64,000 bases of DNA. It comes from Halobacteriales archaeon QS_6_64_34. GTDB lineage: Archaea > Halobacteriota > Halobacteria > Halobacteriales > Haloarculaceae. Shown piece by piece: positions 16,009-25,825 of this stretch (positions are counted from its first letter, which is position 1; every line of letters begins with the position of its first letter). Location of the stretch: positions 68,052-132,051 of the forward strand of contig PXRT01000005.1 in the NCBI GenBank assembly GCA_003020925.1. The letters are read 5' to 3'. The notes beneath the pieces were generated by a model. It ran no database searches and had not been told where the DNA came from. It saw only the letters and a program-made list of their open reading frames with translations. The translations under genes were made by a program, and so were the position numbers.

Positions 16009-16284
16009 ATGCCAGAAAAAACCCTGTTCGAGAGTGAGCAGCTCATGGGTCGTGACGCCGTCGCCGACTACCTCCGCACGTTCGCGGATTCCCTGGAGTC
16101 CGGGTCCGACGTGACGTTGCAGGCGGGCGACCAGTCGGTGACGATGAGCCCACCGGGCGAGGTGGAGTTCGAGGTCAAAGCCGAGCGCGAAGGGCCGACC
16201 GACGGGGACGGCGAACTCAGTATCGAAGTCGAACTGGAGTGGCCCAAAAACGCGAGCGGGGACGGCGGCCTCTCCATAGAGTAG
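16009..16284 (+). CDS. Amphi-Trp domain protein
   Basis: 91 aa. The sequence contains the amphi-Trp layout: a helical N-terminus (LMGRDAVADYLRTFADSLESGSDVTLQAGDQSVTMSPPGEVEFEVKAE) and a paired C-terminal strand ending ELSIEVELEWPKN. The family is small, haloarchaea-rich and of unknown function; the Trp-tipped amphipathic strand suggests membrane or lipid association. It stands alone between PadR and the structured non-coding block. Confidence 0.82.
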   Translation: MPEKTLFESEQLMGRDAVADYLRTFADSLESGSDVTLQAGDQSVTMSPPGEVEFEVKAEREGPTDGDGELSIEVELEWPKNASGDGGLSIE

Positions 16285-16332
16285 GCCGAACAGTCCCATC
16301 GCTGGGTCGTTTCGCAGTTACACCACGGACGC

Positions 16333-16452
16333 GGTAGCGTCGCTACCTGAGTTATTTCAGCGAAGTAAGTGGAAAGCGGCCGCCGAAAATGCGGCCGCTT
16401 GCCGCCCTGAATTGGTCCCCGCTGACGCTTCGGCCCTCCAAGCGAAGCGTCA
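16333..16452 (-). ncRNA. Candidate structured small RNA
   Basis: Transcribed leftwards from a TATA element centred at about 16479, the expected start (about 26 nt downstream) falls at 16453, exactly where a perfect 10-bp stem begins (TGACGCTTCG/CGAAGCGTCA). A second perfect 10-bp stem (AAGCGGCCGC/GCGGCCGCTT) and a 6-bp stem (GGTAGC/GCTACC) follow within 120 nt. There is no frame with haloarchaeal coding character. It does not show the SRP, RNase P or tRNA signatures I know. The strand is inferred from the promoter geometry; a plus-strand transcript cannot be excluded. Confidence 0.45.
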
Positions 16453-16475
16453 ACTGAGGTGAGGTGAGTGAGAGA

Positions 16476-16483
16476 CTTAAAAG
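16476..16483 (-). promoter_or_regulatory. TATA-like element for the candidate small RNA
   Basis: Minus-strand CTTTTAAG, about 26 nt before the first base of the 16452-16423 stem. Read on the other strand it is CTTAAAAG, so direction is not settled. Confidence 0.4.
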
Positions 16484-16635
16484 TACCGGCCGTATGGCGA
16501 TACGGTAGTTCACTGATATTCCAGTTGTCCGTAACCCATAGCCGAATAAAGCCGACTGGTATACAGTTGCGCGTCGCCAGCAGCGTCGTGCTGACAGTCT
16601 GGCGCTCATCATGAGCGGGGCAGGCCGTTTTCGGC

Positions 16636-16923
16636 CTACCGGTTCTCGCGTTGTTCGACCTTGTTCAGCTCGATGAGCAGCCGGAACGTCGCCTTCACGA
16701 GGTTGGCGTCGACGTCGAACCGCTCTGCGTTCTCGCCGGCGCGGTCCATGACAGCCTGTTCCTGGGACTCGTCGGTCGTCGGCAGCCCCTGTTCTTTCTT
16801 GACCTGTGCGATAGTGTCGGCGACGTAGGTCCGCTGAGCGATTTTCTCGACGATTTCGCGGTCGATGGTGCGTATCTCCTCGCGCAGTTCCTCCAGTGAC
16901 ATCTCCTCCGGGTTCGAACTCAT
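16636..16923 (-). CDS. Chorismate mutase, AroQ type
   Basis: 95 aa, all-helical. It has the AroQ pattern LEELREEIRTIDREIVEKIAQRTYVADTIAQVKKEQGLPTTDESQEQAVMDRAGENA: the first R of R-x-x-ID, the second R (QR), the K of KK and the E/Q residues of the active site. It converts chorismate to prephenate, the branch point to Phe and Tyr. Its ATG overlaps the stop of the preceding shikimate kinase gene by 4 bp, so the two are translationally coupled steps of the same aromatic pathway. Confidence 0.92.
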   Translation of the reverse strand: MSSNPEEMSLEELREEIRTIDREIVEKIAQRTYVADTIAQVKKEQGLPTTDESQEQAVMDRAGENAERFDVDANLVKATFRLLIELNKVEQRENR

Positions 16924-17792
16924 ACTGTCTGTGTTCCGTCCGTTTGCGTGGTCGTCAACAAGGTTCTACCGGGCCGTTCGTCCCAGTACTCCCTGACCTG
17001 TTCGAGTGCCGCGCGCTCGCCGACGGCCGTAAAGGACGGGCCGGTGCCCGACAGCGAGACGCCCTCGACCTGTGAGACGCCCTCGATAATCGGCTCGGTG
17101 TCAAAGCCAAGCGCGGCACAGAAGGCCAGTCCGTTGACTGTCATCGCGCGCCTGTAGTCGCCGTCGAGGGCCAGGTCCTCGACCAGTCGAGCCATCGGCG
17201 CAATCTGGCGGCAGCGGTCCACGTCCGCGTCCGCCGAAAAGGACTGCTCGGGGGGCGTCCAGACGAGCACGTCCCAGTCGACCGCCTCGCGGGCCAGCAG
17301 GTCGTCGTTCCCGTTGTCGGTGACGGTGACGCCGCCGAGCATCGACGCCGAGGCGTCGTCGAAGGCGCCCGTAATCGTCACGCCGACGTCGCGGGCGGCC
17401 ATCACGCCCAGTCGCGCCATGTCCTCGCGGGTCATCCGGTCGGTGGCCTCGAGCGCGGAGAGCGTCGCCATCACGGTGGCGTTGGCCGCCGCGCTCGAAC
17501 TCTTCAGCCCGGAGGCCATCGGGACCTCACTCTCCGTGCGGACCGACCCGCCCGACACCGCTGGCATCCCCACGGCGCCACCGTGGGCGTCGATGACGTA
17601 CTCGACGCAGCGCTCGACGAGGCTCGTGTCGGCGTCCGGCGCGCCCGCCACCTCCCCGGTCACGTCCTCGCGCTCCGTCGACAGCGTCACTGTCGCGGTC
17701 GTGTATTCGTCGATAGCGAACGCCGACCCACGCCCCGTCGCCAGCGCGTTCAGGACCGTCCCGGCGGCCGGCGCTCGTGCTTGCCCTTCCAT
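16920..17792 (-). CDS. aroK: Shikimate kinase, archaeal GHMP type
   Basis: 290 aa from ATG 17792 (MEGQARAPAAGTVLNALATG). This is the archaeal non-homologous shikimate kinase of the GHMP superfamily: SGGSVRTESEVPMASGLKSSSAAANATVMATL carries the P-x-x-x-GL-x-SS-A-A phosphate loop, and VEGVSLSGTGPSFTAVGE near the C-terminus is GHMP motif 3. It phosphorylates shikimate with ATP. Coupled by overlap to chorismate mutase. The ORF-track start 57 bp upstream lacks family similarity. Confidence 0.93.
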   Translation of the reverse strand: MEGQARAPAAGTVLNALATGRGSAFAIDEYTTATVTLSTEREDVTGEVAGAPDADTSLVERCVEYVIDAHGGAVGMPAVSGGSVRTESEVPMASGLKSSSAAANATVMATLSALEATDRMTREDMARLGVMAARDVGVTITGAFDDASASMLGGVTVTDNGNDDLLAREAVDWDVLVWTPPEQSFSADADVDRCRQIAPMARLVEDLALDGDYRRAMTVNGLAFCAALGFDTEPIIEGVSQVEGVSLSGTGPSFTAVGERAALEQVREYWDERPGRTLLTTTQTDGTQTV

Positions 17793-17884
17793 CAGTGAGT
17801 GGTCCCGGCCGCCGGTATTTACTATCTGCGGAAGCGGCCAGTCCGACACGCGTTACTTTTGCCCGGTGAGCCTGAACGGCGGGT

Positions 17885-18313
17885 ATGAGCAACCGTTCGG
17901 ACATCCCGCCCGACACCGTCTCAGTGGAGTTGACCGAGGACGGCGTCGCCGTCGAGTACCTCGACGGCCGGACCGCCTTCTACCACGGGGTCCCGACGAA
18001 GGCCGAGGAGAGCGTGACGACCGCGCCCGGCAAGGACGCGCACGTCCTCATCACGGACAAGACCGAGACCTCGGGCATCATGGTCTACGTGAACGACCTC
18101 CGCACGCACGACGACATCATCGAGGAGAGCGGCGTCGGTCGCGTCATCCTTGAGGACGGCGAGGAAGACGAGCTGTTTCCGGGCGTCACGGTCACTGACC
18201 ACCAGATGCGCGTCGAGGTGACCGTCGATTACGACGTGACCAACGGCCGCGTGTTCGTCTTCGAGGAAGACGAGATGAGCGAGCGGAGCGTCGAAATCGT
18301 GCCGGCCGAGTAG
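17885..18313 (+). CDS. DUF5796-type haloarchaeal protein
   Basis: 142 aa, MSNRSDIPPDTVSVELTEDGVAVEYLDGRTAFYHGVP..., rich in beta strands and Asp/Glu. The compact all-beta look and the sequence GRTAFYHGVPTKAEESVTTAPGKDAHVLITD fit the haloarchaea-restricted DUF5796 family as I remember it; the family number should be verified. Divergent from shikimate kinase with a 92-bp promoter region between. Function unknown. Confidence 0.7.
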   Translation: MSNRSDIPPDTVSVELTEDGVAVEYLDGRTAFYHGVPTKAEESVTTAPGKDAHVLITDKTETSGIMVYVNDLRTHDDIIEESGVGRVILEDGEEDELFPGVTVTDHQMRVEVTVDYDVTNGRVFVFEEDEMSERSVEIVPAE

Positions 18314-18358
18314 AGCAAATCTCAAGGAGGCTGTCGACGGCGCCGGTTCAGTCAGCGT

Positions 18359-18493
18359 TCACTGCAGGTACGAGGGGTCTTCGTCGTCGCAGTTTTTCTC
18401 GTGTTGTTTCGCGTCCGCCTGGTCGTCGAACATGAGCCCGCAGGTCTCACATTCGTACCAAGTCATCTCGTCGCGCTCGGTAGTGACCACCAT
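18359..18493 (-). CDS. 44-aa C2H2-like zinc finger protein
   Basis: Starts at ATG 18493. Residues 13-35 form one zinc finger: YECETCGLMFDDQADAKQHEKNC (C-x2-C, then H-x3-C). Such single-finger haloarchaeal microproteins are common; they may bind DNA/RNA or a partner protein. An AACAATTTACC element about 30 nt upstream is a plausible TATA. The 284-aa ORF-track entry in this frame is an over-extension into antisense of cdc48. Confidence 0.75.
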   Translation of the reverse strand: MVVTTERDEMTWYECETCGLMFDDQADAKQHEKNCDDEDPSYLQ

Positions 18494-18635
18494 GTGTGAA
18501 ACTCTGTCGTCGGGCGGTAAATTGTTTTCCCGCAGTTGGTCAGAGTGACCACTGTGGGGCGCTGTCGGCGTACCGTCTCGGCTAGCTGCCAGCACAACGG
18601 GAACTCTCAAGGGTTCCGGAGGGCTAGCCGCTGGT

Positions 18636-20807
<2,172 letters not shown>

Positions 20808-21025
20808 GACGGCCGCTGTCCTTTACAGGGGATTCCCGGGGGGCGATCGTATCGAGGATGGAACGGCGCCGCTGACGAGGAGCGGTGAAAGGCTGTCCGG
20901 ACAGCCTTTGGCGGACGAGCGACGCCGTGTGGCCGAGCAGCGAGACGGGCTAAGCAACCGGCATCGACGTGAAAAGCGCCTTGCCGGCATCGGAGGGACG
21001 GTGCCCAGGGACAAAAAAGGCGCGG
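20808..21025. other. Intergenic, contains a 22-bp perfect palindrome
   Basis: AAAGGCTGTCCGGACAGCCTTT (20888-20909) lies between the cdc48 stop and the convergent nitrilase remnant. No gene is supported here; the plus-strand ORF from 20908 is mostly antisense of the SRPBCC gene. Confidence 0.6.
20888..20909. repeat. 22-bp perfect palindrome downstream of cdc48
   Basis: The two 11-base arms AAAGGCTGTCC and GGACAGCCTTT are exact reverse complements without spacer. It could be a transcription terminator hairpin shared by convergent genes, or a binding site for a dimeric protein. Confidence 0.8.
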
Positions 21026-21183
21026 TCAGCGACGGTCGGCGAGTGCCGGGAACTCCGCGCGGACCGACTCGACCTGCCCAGCAGCGCCGCGTCGGCGGCC
21101 CGCTCGATGGCCTCGACCGCTCGCCGTCGGTTCTCGGTCAGTGCAGCGGCGTCGATATCCAGCTGTGCGAGCCCGAGTTTCAT
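21026..21183 (-). pseudogene. Nitrilase (carbon-nitrogen hydrolase) with large internal deletion
   Basis: The frame starts MKLGLAQLDIDAAALTENRRRAVEAIERAADA, the typical beginning of the nitrilase superfamily. After the codons for AALLG the frame shifts, and the next frame reads QVESVRAEFPALADRR and stops at 21026, which looks like a normal C-terminus of the family. The Glu, Lys and Cys catalytic triad region (normally >200 residues) is gone. The ATG overlaps the SRPBCC stop by 4 bp, so this was the second gene of an operon. It cannot be functional. Confidence 0.72.
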
Positions 21184-21608
21184 CTGTCGTCTAGATACTC
21201 GTTTAGCGCGCGTTCGAGGTTCTGTAGCTCCTGGTCGAGGTTCCGCTTGAAGAAGCGCTCGACGCCCGGGAGCTTCCCGTCAACGATGAACCGGTTTGTC
21301 ACCCGCGTCCCGCCGTCGCCTGTGGGTTCGAGTTCCTGTTCGCCCTGGACTCGCATGACCTTCGACTTGCCGATAAAGCGGACGTACTCGGGTGCCCGGC
21401 GTTCGACGTCTTCCGTCTCGACCGCGATGGTCTGGTCGATGACTGGAATCGGGAGCGAGACGTGCCACGTCGCGCGGTCGTCGTCGTGAATCTCCCAGTC
21501 TTCGACGACGCTTATCGGCCGGGCACGCTGGTCGGGGTCGCCGATGAACTCCCAGACGCGCTCGGGGCTGGCCGCCACTGACATCGTCCGTTCGACCCGG
21601 ACAGTCAT
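21180..21608 (-). CDS. SRPBCC (START/Bet v1-like) protein
   Basis: 142 aa. It opens with MTVRVERTMSVAASPERVWEFIGDPDQRARPISVV, the standard polyketide cyclase/SRPBCC N-terminus where xPERVWEF begins helix 1, and closes with a long C-terminal helix (VERFFKRNLDQELQNLERALNEYLDD). The fold makes a hydrophobic pocket for a lipid or other ligand. Its downstream partner, a nitrilase, is destroyed, so the operon now yields only this protein. Confidence 0.85.
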   Translation of the reverse strand: MTVRVERTMSVAASPERVWEFIGDPDQRARPISVVEDWEIHDDDRATWHVSLPIPVIDQTIAVETEDVERRAPEYVRFIGKSKVMRVQGEQELEPTGDGGTRVTNRFIVDGKLPGVERFFKRNLDQELQNLERALNEYLDDR

Positions 21609-21687
21609 ACCCTCAGTCGGGCGTGCACCGGGATGAATCCACCGACTACTCGGTCGTTAGCCACGGAGCTTCCAAACCACGACCGGG

Positions 21688-21912
21688 TTAGCTCGGTGTG
21701 ACGCGCCAGGTCGTCGAGCGGGCCCGACCCCACTTCTCGATATCTACTTCGTCGGCTTCCTCGGCGAGACGCGGCAGGCGGGCTCCGACCTGTTTCGACG
21801 AGAGGCCGAGTTGAGAGGCGATGTTCTTCGCGCGGAAGTAACTCTCCCCGCGCGAGACACTCTCCCGGAGGTACTCAAGAATGCGGCGGTCCTCCTCGCT
21901 GAAATCCACCAT
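21688..21912 (-). CDS. Small winged-helix DNA-binding protein
   Basis: 74 aa: MVDFSEEDRRILEYLRESVSRGESYFRAKNIASQLGLSSKQVGARLPRLAEEADEVDIEKWGRARSTTWRVTPS split here only as helices. YFRAKNIASQLGLSSKQVGARL is the helix-turn-helix and the WGRARSTTWRV end is the wing. It is very conserved in haloarchaea as far as I recall (DUF7123-like). It probably acts as a chromatin-like or gene-specific regulator. No partner gene in the same operon. Confidence 0.8.
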   Translation of the reverse strand: MVDFSEEDRRILEYLRESVSRGESYFRAKNIASQLGLSSKQVGARLPRLAEEADEVDIEKWGRARSTTWRVTPS

Positions 21913-21957
21913 ATAGACGTTACGTGTCCAGCGTTATTAATGGTTGCTTTCAGGACG

Positions 21958-22185
21958 TCATTCGGCGTAGACGTGCATGGCCACGAGTGCCAGCGAGGCG
22001 GCCACCATCGCGACACCGAAGGCCAGCCCGCTGTTGGTCAACAGCCCCGCCGTCTCTACCCCCTGTGCATCGCGGATGGCGTAGTTGTAACTGCTCACGG
22101 CGGTCACGCCCGCACCGATGAGGGCCACGACGCCAAAGAGCGCGCCCAGGCCAACGCCCATGTCGGATGCCGACTCCGTTGTCAT
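21958..22185 (-). CDS. 75-aa two-helix membrane protein
   Basis: MTTESASDMGVGLGALFGVV is followed by two clear hydrophobic segments (about residues 9-30 and 48-70) and a short polar end (HVYAE). It fits the many small haloarchaeal membrane proteins; the MTTES-SDM-VG start recalls a DUF7525-like group, unverified. Divergent from the LEA-type gene. Confidence 0.68.
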   Translation of the reverse strand: MTTESASDMGVGLGALFGVVALIGAGVTAVSSYNYAIRDAQGVETAGLLTNSGLAFGVAMVAASLALVAMHVYAE

Positions 22186-22268
22186 GGGCGTGCGTTCCGC
22201 CCTGGCACACTTAGTTCATTCGGGGGAGGCCAGAAGACATATGAGGGCCCAGTATAGAGGGGGGTGTA

Positions 22269-23408
22269 ATGAGCAAGCTGGTAGGCGCGGTACGCGGATT
22301 AGGGCGGCTACAGCAGGTCGCTATCGCGGTGACTGTGGTCGTCGGAGTCGCCGTCGGGGCCGTGGGGCTCGGTGTGGTCGGTACACCCAGCGTCGAGACC
22401 GTCGAGAACCGATTCACCGGCGTCTCGGCGAACACCACGACCGTCGGGACGACTATAACGGTGACGAACCCGAACCCAATCGGCGTCACGCTGAACGGGA
22501 CGACAATCGACTACACCGTCTCGATGAACGACGTCGCGGTCGCGAGCGGCGAGAAACGGGGCCTCAGTCTGGAGCGCGGGAACACGACCCTCCAGTTCAG
22601 CACCGAGATGCGAAACGCCAGGATTCCGCCCTGGTGGGTCAGTCACATCCAAAACGGCGAGCGGACACAGGTCACCATCGACGCCAATATCACCGATTCG
22701 CTGGCGGGCGAGCGGTCCGTCACCGTCACGCAGAACCGGACCGTCGAGACCGACATACTGGGGGCGTTCAACTCCACGGAGACCCGCCCGGTCAACGCCG
22801 ACAAGCCGTTCGTCTCGGACCCGGTGTTGTACATCAACGAGACGCGCGGGTCCTGGGACCGGGCGGCGACCAATCGTTCGGAGACCCCAATAGAGATGAC
22901 TTTCGACGTCTACAACCCGAAGTCGGTCCCCTACACCGTCACCAAAATCGGCTACCGGACGTATATGAACGACGTCCGTGTCGGGTCGGGCGAGACTGAC
23001 AGCGGGGCCCTCATCATGCCCGGCGAGCGCAAGACCATCGGGGTCCGGAACGTCATCCGGAACCAGCGCCTCGACCGGTGGTGGGTCACCCACCTCCAGC
23101 GCAACCAGAACACGACGATGTACATCGATTTCTATTTCATCGTCGAGGGCGGCGGCGAGCAGTTCCGCGTCGACCTCGACGCTATCGACTACGGGACGGC
23201 CATCGAGACGGATATCTTCGGCAACAAAGCGCAGTATCCGACCGGCGGGGAGACAGAATCGAGCGGGGACCCGACCACGGGCGGAAATGCTGGTGGTGAC
23301 GCCACCGGGAGTGGCGATGGCTCGACGGACGGCGGTTCGACGGGCGAGACGGCGACGCCATCTGGGGCGACACCGACCGACGACGGCGAGCTGTTGGGCA
23401 AACTCTGA
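22269..23408 (+). CDS. LEA type 2 (WHy domain) membrane-anchored protein
   Basis: 379 aa. One N-terminal membrane anchor (VAIAVTVVVGVAVGAVGLGVVG, about 17-38) precedes two LEA14/WHy-type beta domains: NTTTVGTTITVTNPNPIGVTLNGTTIDYTVSMNDVAVASGE (about 55-95) and ETPIEMTFDVYNPKSVPYTVTKIGYRTYMNDVRVGSGE (about 208-245). A Gly/Ser/Thr/Asp-rich tail follows, so most of the protein is outside the cell. LEA-2 domains bind hydrophobic surfaces and are linked to desiccation or salt stress. Convergent with and touching the PhoU gene stop. Confidence 0.85.
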   Translation: MSKLVGAVRGLGRLQQVAIAVTVVVGVAVGAVGLGVVGTPSVETVENRFTGVSANTTTVGTTITVTNPNPIGVTLNGTTIDYTVSMNDVAVASGEKRGLSLERGNTTLQFSTEMRNARIPPWWVSHIQNGERTQVTIDANITDSLAGERSVTVTQNRTVETDILGAFNSTETRPVNADKPFVSDPVLYINETRGSWDRAATNRSETPIEMTFDVYNPKSVPYTVTKIGYRTYMNDVRVGSGETDSGALIMPGERKTIGVRNVIRNQRLDRWWVTHLQRNQNTTMYIDFYFIVEGGGEQFRVDLDAIDYGTAIETDIFGNKAQYPTGGETESSGDPTTGGNAGGDATGSGDGSTDGGSTGETATPSGATPTDDGELLGKL

Positions 23409-24443
23409 CTACTGAATCGTCGTGTGTTCGGACTCTTGGTCGAGCGCGAGATTCGTCGCGATTTCGGCGTTCCGAACGGCGTACTCGGCGGTCTGCTGGA
23501 GACTCACGAGCACCTCACGGACCTTGAGCAGGGCCTCGTTGTCCATCTCCGGCAGGTCGCTGAGGATGTCCCGTTCCTTGTCGTCGATGCCGGCGTAGCT
23601 CTTGCGGACCTGGATGGCGGTGTCGTAGTCGCGTTCGACGGCCGCCTGGACGGCGAGTTCGGTTATATCATTGACCTCCTCGGTGAAGTCACGGATGCGC
23701 CGCATGGTCGAGCTATCGACGGCCAGCGAGTGGTCCTCCGCCTCCAGAGCGATTTCGGCGATGTCCTCGGCGTTATCGGCCGTGAGTTCGAGGTTCTTCG
23801 CGATGGAGCGGTAGCCGATGAGCGGGAAGCCGTCGTCCAGCCCAACCGCTCGGGCCAGGTTCGGGTTCTGATAGGAGGTAAAGATGAGCCGCAACAGGAG
23901 GACGAATATCTTGTTGGCCTGGCGCTCGCGGTTCAGGGCCCGCTGGGCGAGGTCGGGGTTGCCGTGGGCTAAGGCCTTGATGGCCTCGTTGCGCATCGTC
24001 GAGCCGGTCGATTCCAGGCGTTCGAGCAGGTTATCGAGCGTGAAGTCCTCGGGGTCGACCGAACACCGAATCGTTATCCTGTTTGGCGTCTCCTCGATGA
24101 CGCCCAGCCCCATCAGCTGGGTCTCGGCGTTGTAGACGGCGTTGATGTGGGTTGATTCGAGGGTCTGGTCCTCGGGAGCCTCGACGTGGATGATACGCCG
24201 ACCGAGCACGTACTGGGCGACGATGGCCCGCTCGACGGCGTCGGCGTCGAGATTCTCCGCGTGGATGACGGCCTCGGACTCCTCGGTCTGGACGGATTCC
24301 GGCATCACGGTCAGGGTCCCTTTCCCACCCATCCGCAGCGACACTTCGTCCCCTTTCTCGACGTCGTGGGCGCTCGCCCACTCGGCGGGAAGCGTCATCG
24401 CCAGCGTCGATGGCCCGAGTCGTTGAACTTTCCGCGTTTCCAT
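23409..24443 (-). CDS. AbrB-type DNA-binding domain fused to PhoU
   Basis: 344 aa. The first ~50 residues are a SpoVT/AbrB swapped-hairpin domain (METRKVQRLGPSTLAMTLPAEWASAHDVEKGDEVSLRMGGKGTLTVMPE), the rest two PhoU helical bundles with the usual E-x-x-x-D metal pairs (VNDITELAVQAAVERDYDTAIQVRKSYAGID). Haloarchaeal proteins of this type control phosphate uptake genes. No pst genes are nearby, so it acts in trans. Its upstream region (24444-24547) is AT-rich with GTATA/TATAC half-sites that may be an autoregulatory site. Confidence 0.88.
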   Translation of the reverse strand: METRKVQRLGPSTLAMTLPAEWASAHDVEKGDEVSLRMGGKGTLTVMPESVQTEESEAVIHAENLDADAVERAIVAQYVLGRRIIHVEAPEDQTLESTHINAVYNAETQLMGLGVIEETPNRITIRCSVDPEDFTLDNLLERLESTGSTMRNEAIKALAHGNPDLAQRALNRERQANKIFVLLLRLIFTSYQNPNLARAVGLDDGFPLIGYRSIAKNLELTADNAEDIAEIALEAEDHSLAVDSSTMRRIRDFTEEVNDITELAVQAAVERDYDTAIQVRKSYAGIDDKERDILSDLPEMDNEALLKVREVLVSLQQTAEYAVRNAEIATNLALDQESEHTTIQ

Positions 24444-24547
24444 ATGTCCTTGGTTACAGATGAGAGACCTTAATCTTCACTATACAGCATATAATCTGCC
24501 GCAGGGTATACAATCATTTACAATCCGGGAGGTGTAGCCTACGACCC

Positions 24548-25621
24548 TCAGTCCAGCACTTCGACGAGTCGGCGTTCGTACCGACCGACACGAACCTGCA
24601 GCCAGCCGGCCAGTTCGGCGTCGAGGTCAGGGTCGCCCGTGTCGACCCGCAAGGTTCCCAGGCCGTCGAGTTTCCGACGGGAACCGACCACCTCGATGTC
24701 ACACCGCTCGATGACCGCCGGGGAGAGCTGCTGGTTCCCCCGGCCGAAGACGAAGCCCTGGCCGCCGATGGGCGAGACGACGATGACGTTCCGGTCGCCG
24801 AGCGCGGCGAGGATATCCGACTCCGAGGCGTCCAGGGCCACCACCTCGCCGTCGCGCCAGACGTCGACGCCCAGCGTCGTCCCCTCGAAGCCGAGGCGCT
24901 CCTTGATACCCCCGACCGTGCTGCCGGGGCCCAGAACGTAGGTGACGCCGTCCTCGACGCTCTCGGCGACACCCTCAGCGAGCGTCTCAACGGTCCCCCC
25001 GCCGAGCTGTTTGGCCGACTGGCGTTGGTCCGCGACCGGAACGGTCGCCACGGCCCGGAGTTCGGTCACCACTTCGCCGCCGCGGAACGCGTCTTCGTCG
25101 ATGTCGTTGACCTCGGCGGGTTCGGTCTCCGAGAACGTCGCGACGATGCGACCGGCCGCCCGTGGCGAGACGCCGAAGACCGACGAGTACACCTTGACGC
25201 CGGCCGGCACACCGAGCATGGGCGTCTCGGCGTCGAGGTCCGCGAGCGTCTCCGCTACGTCGACGGCGGTGCCGTCGCCGCCGACGAAGAGGATGCAGTC
25301 CACGTCGTGGTCGACGAACGCCCTCACGGCCGCCCGGGTATCCGCGCTCGTCGTCGCGTCGGGGTCCTCGGGTTCGCCGACGACGAGCGGGTCAAAACCC
25401 GCCGCTCTGGCGATAGACGCACCCATCGGGTCGCCGTAGGTCACCACCTCGACGTCCCCGCCCACTTCCGCCAGCGAATCGAGCGCCACGCGGGCTCGGT
25501 CGGGCGCCCGCTGCTCGGCCCCTCGCTCGCGTGCCTCGGCGACTTTCCCGTCAGTACCCTTCAGCCCGACCCGACCGCCCATCCCGGCGATGGGGTTGAC
25601 GACGACGGCGATACGGCACAT
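24548..25621 (-). CDS. ATP-NAD kinase family protein
   Basis: 357 aa from ATG 25621 (MCRIAVVVNPIAGMGGRVGLKGTDG). The diacylglycerol/NAD kinase motif GGDGT appears as ILFVGGDGTAVDVAE (about residue 105), and the N-terminal NPIAGMGG loop binds the nucleotide phosphates. C-terminal strands (YVLGPGSTVGGIKERLGFEGTTLGVDV) are typical of the COG3199 branch of ATP-NAD kinase-like proteins. It probably phosphorylates NAD or a related small molecule, but this branch is poorly studied and another substrate is possible. Confidence 0.83.
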   Translation of the reverse strand: MCRIAVVVNPIAGMGGRVGLKGTDGKVAEARERGAEQRAPDRARVALDSLAEVGGDVEVVTYGDPMGASIARAAGFDPLVVGEPEDPDATTSADTRAAVRAFVDHDVDCILFVGGDGTAVDVAETLADLDAETPMLGVPAGVKVYSSVFGVSPRAAGRIVATFSETEPAEVNDIDEDAFRGGEVVTELRAVATVPVADQRQSAKQLGGGTVETLAEGVAESVEDGVTYVLGPGSTVGGIKERLGFEGTTLGVDVWRDGEVVALDASESDILAALGDRNVIVVSPIGGQGFVFGRGNQQLSPAVIERCDIEVVGSRRKLDGLGTLRVDTGDPDLDAELAGWLQVRVGRYERRLVEVLD

Positions 25622-25698
25622 ACCCCGCCTTCTGCACCCGGCGGCAAAAGGCACCCGGGAACGGGTCATTGAAGACGGCAGGCACAAAACGAACGACC

Positions 25699-25815
25699 AT
25701 GCTTCAACCTCTCGCGACCGGCGTCCAGCCCGACGTCATCAACGCCGCCGGCGCGTTCGTCAGTCTCGGCGGCCTCGCACTGACCTTCGGCTGGCTGGCC
25801 TATCTCTACCGGTAG
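25699..25815 (+). CDS. 38-aa single-helix membrane microprotein
   Basis: MLQPLATGVQPDVINAAGAF leads into a single hydrophobic helix (AAGAFVSLGGLALTFGWLAYLYR) ending in a tyrosine/arginine anchor. Too short for the ORF track. The start lies 77 bp from the divergent ATP-NAD kinase ATG. Small haloarchaeal proteins of exactly this layout are frequent; function unknown. Confidence 0.6.
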   Translation: MLQPLATGVQPDVINAAGAFVSLGGLALTFGWLAYLYR

Positions 25816-25825
25816 TCAGTGACGG

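Larger units (their letters stand above)
16285..16635. other. 351-bp intergenic block with four hairpins
   Basis: No credible protein gene is present; the 86-aa minus-strand ORF here is best seen as a shadow of the structured sequence. Hairpins: GGTAGC-GTC-GCTACC (16333-16347), AAGCGGCCGC-7 nt-GCGGCCGCTT (16374-16400), TGACGCTTCG-10 nt-CGAAGCGTCA (16423-16452), CCGTAT-GGCG-ATACGG (16490-16505). A TATA-like CTTTTAAG lies between the last two. See the ncRNA entry. Confidence 0.75.

Noticed and set aside
16352-16612. 86-aa minus-strand ORF (ends SGRIFGGRFPLTSLK)
   Set aside because: Coincides with the hairpin block; composition is not acidic and codon use is unlike the neighbours. Better explained as a structured RNA or spacer.
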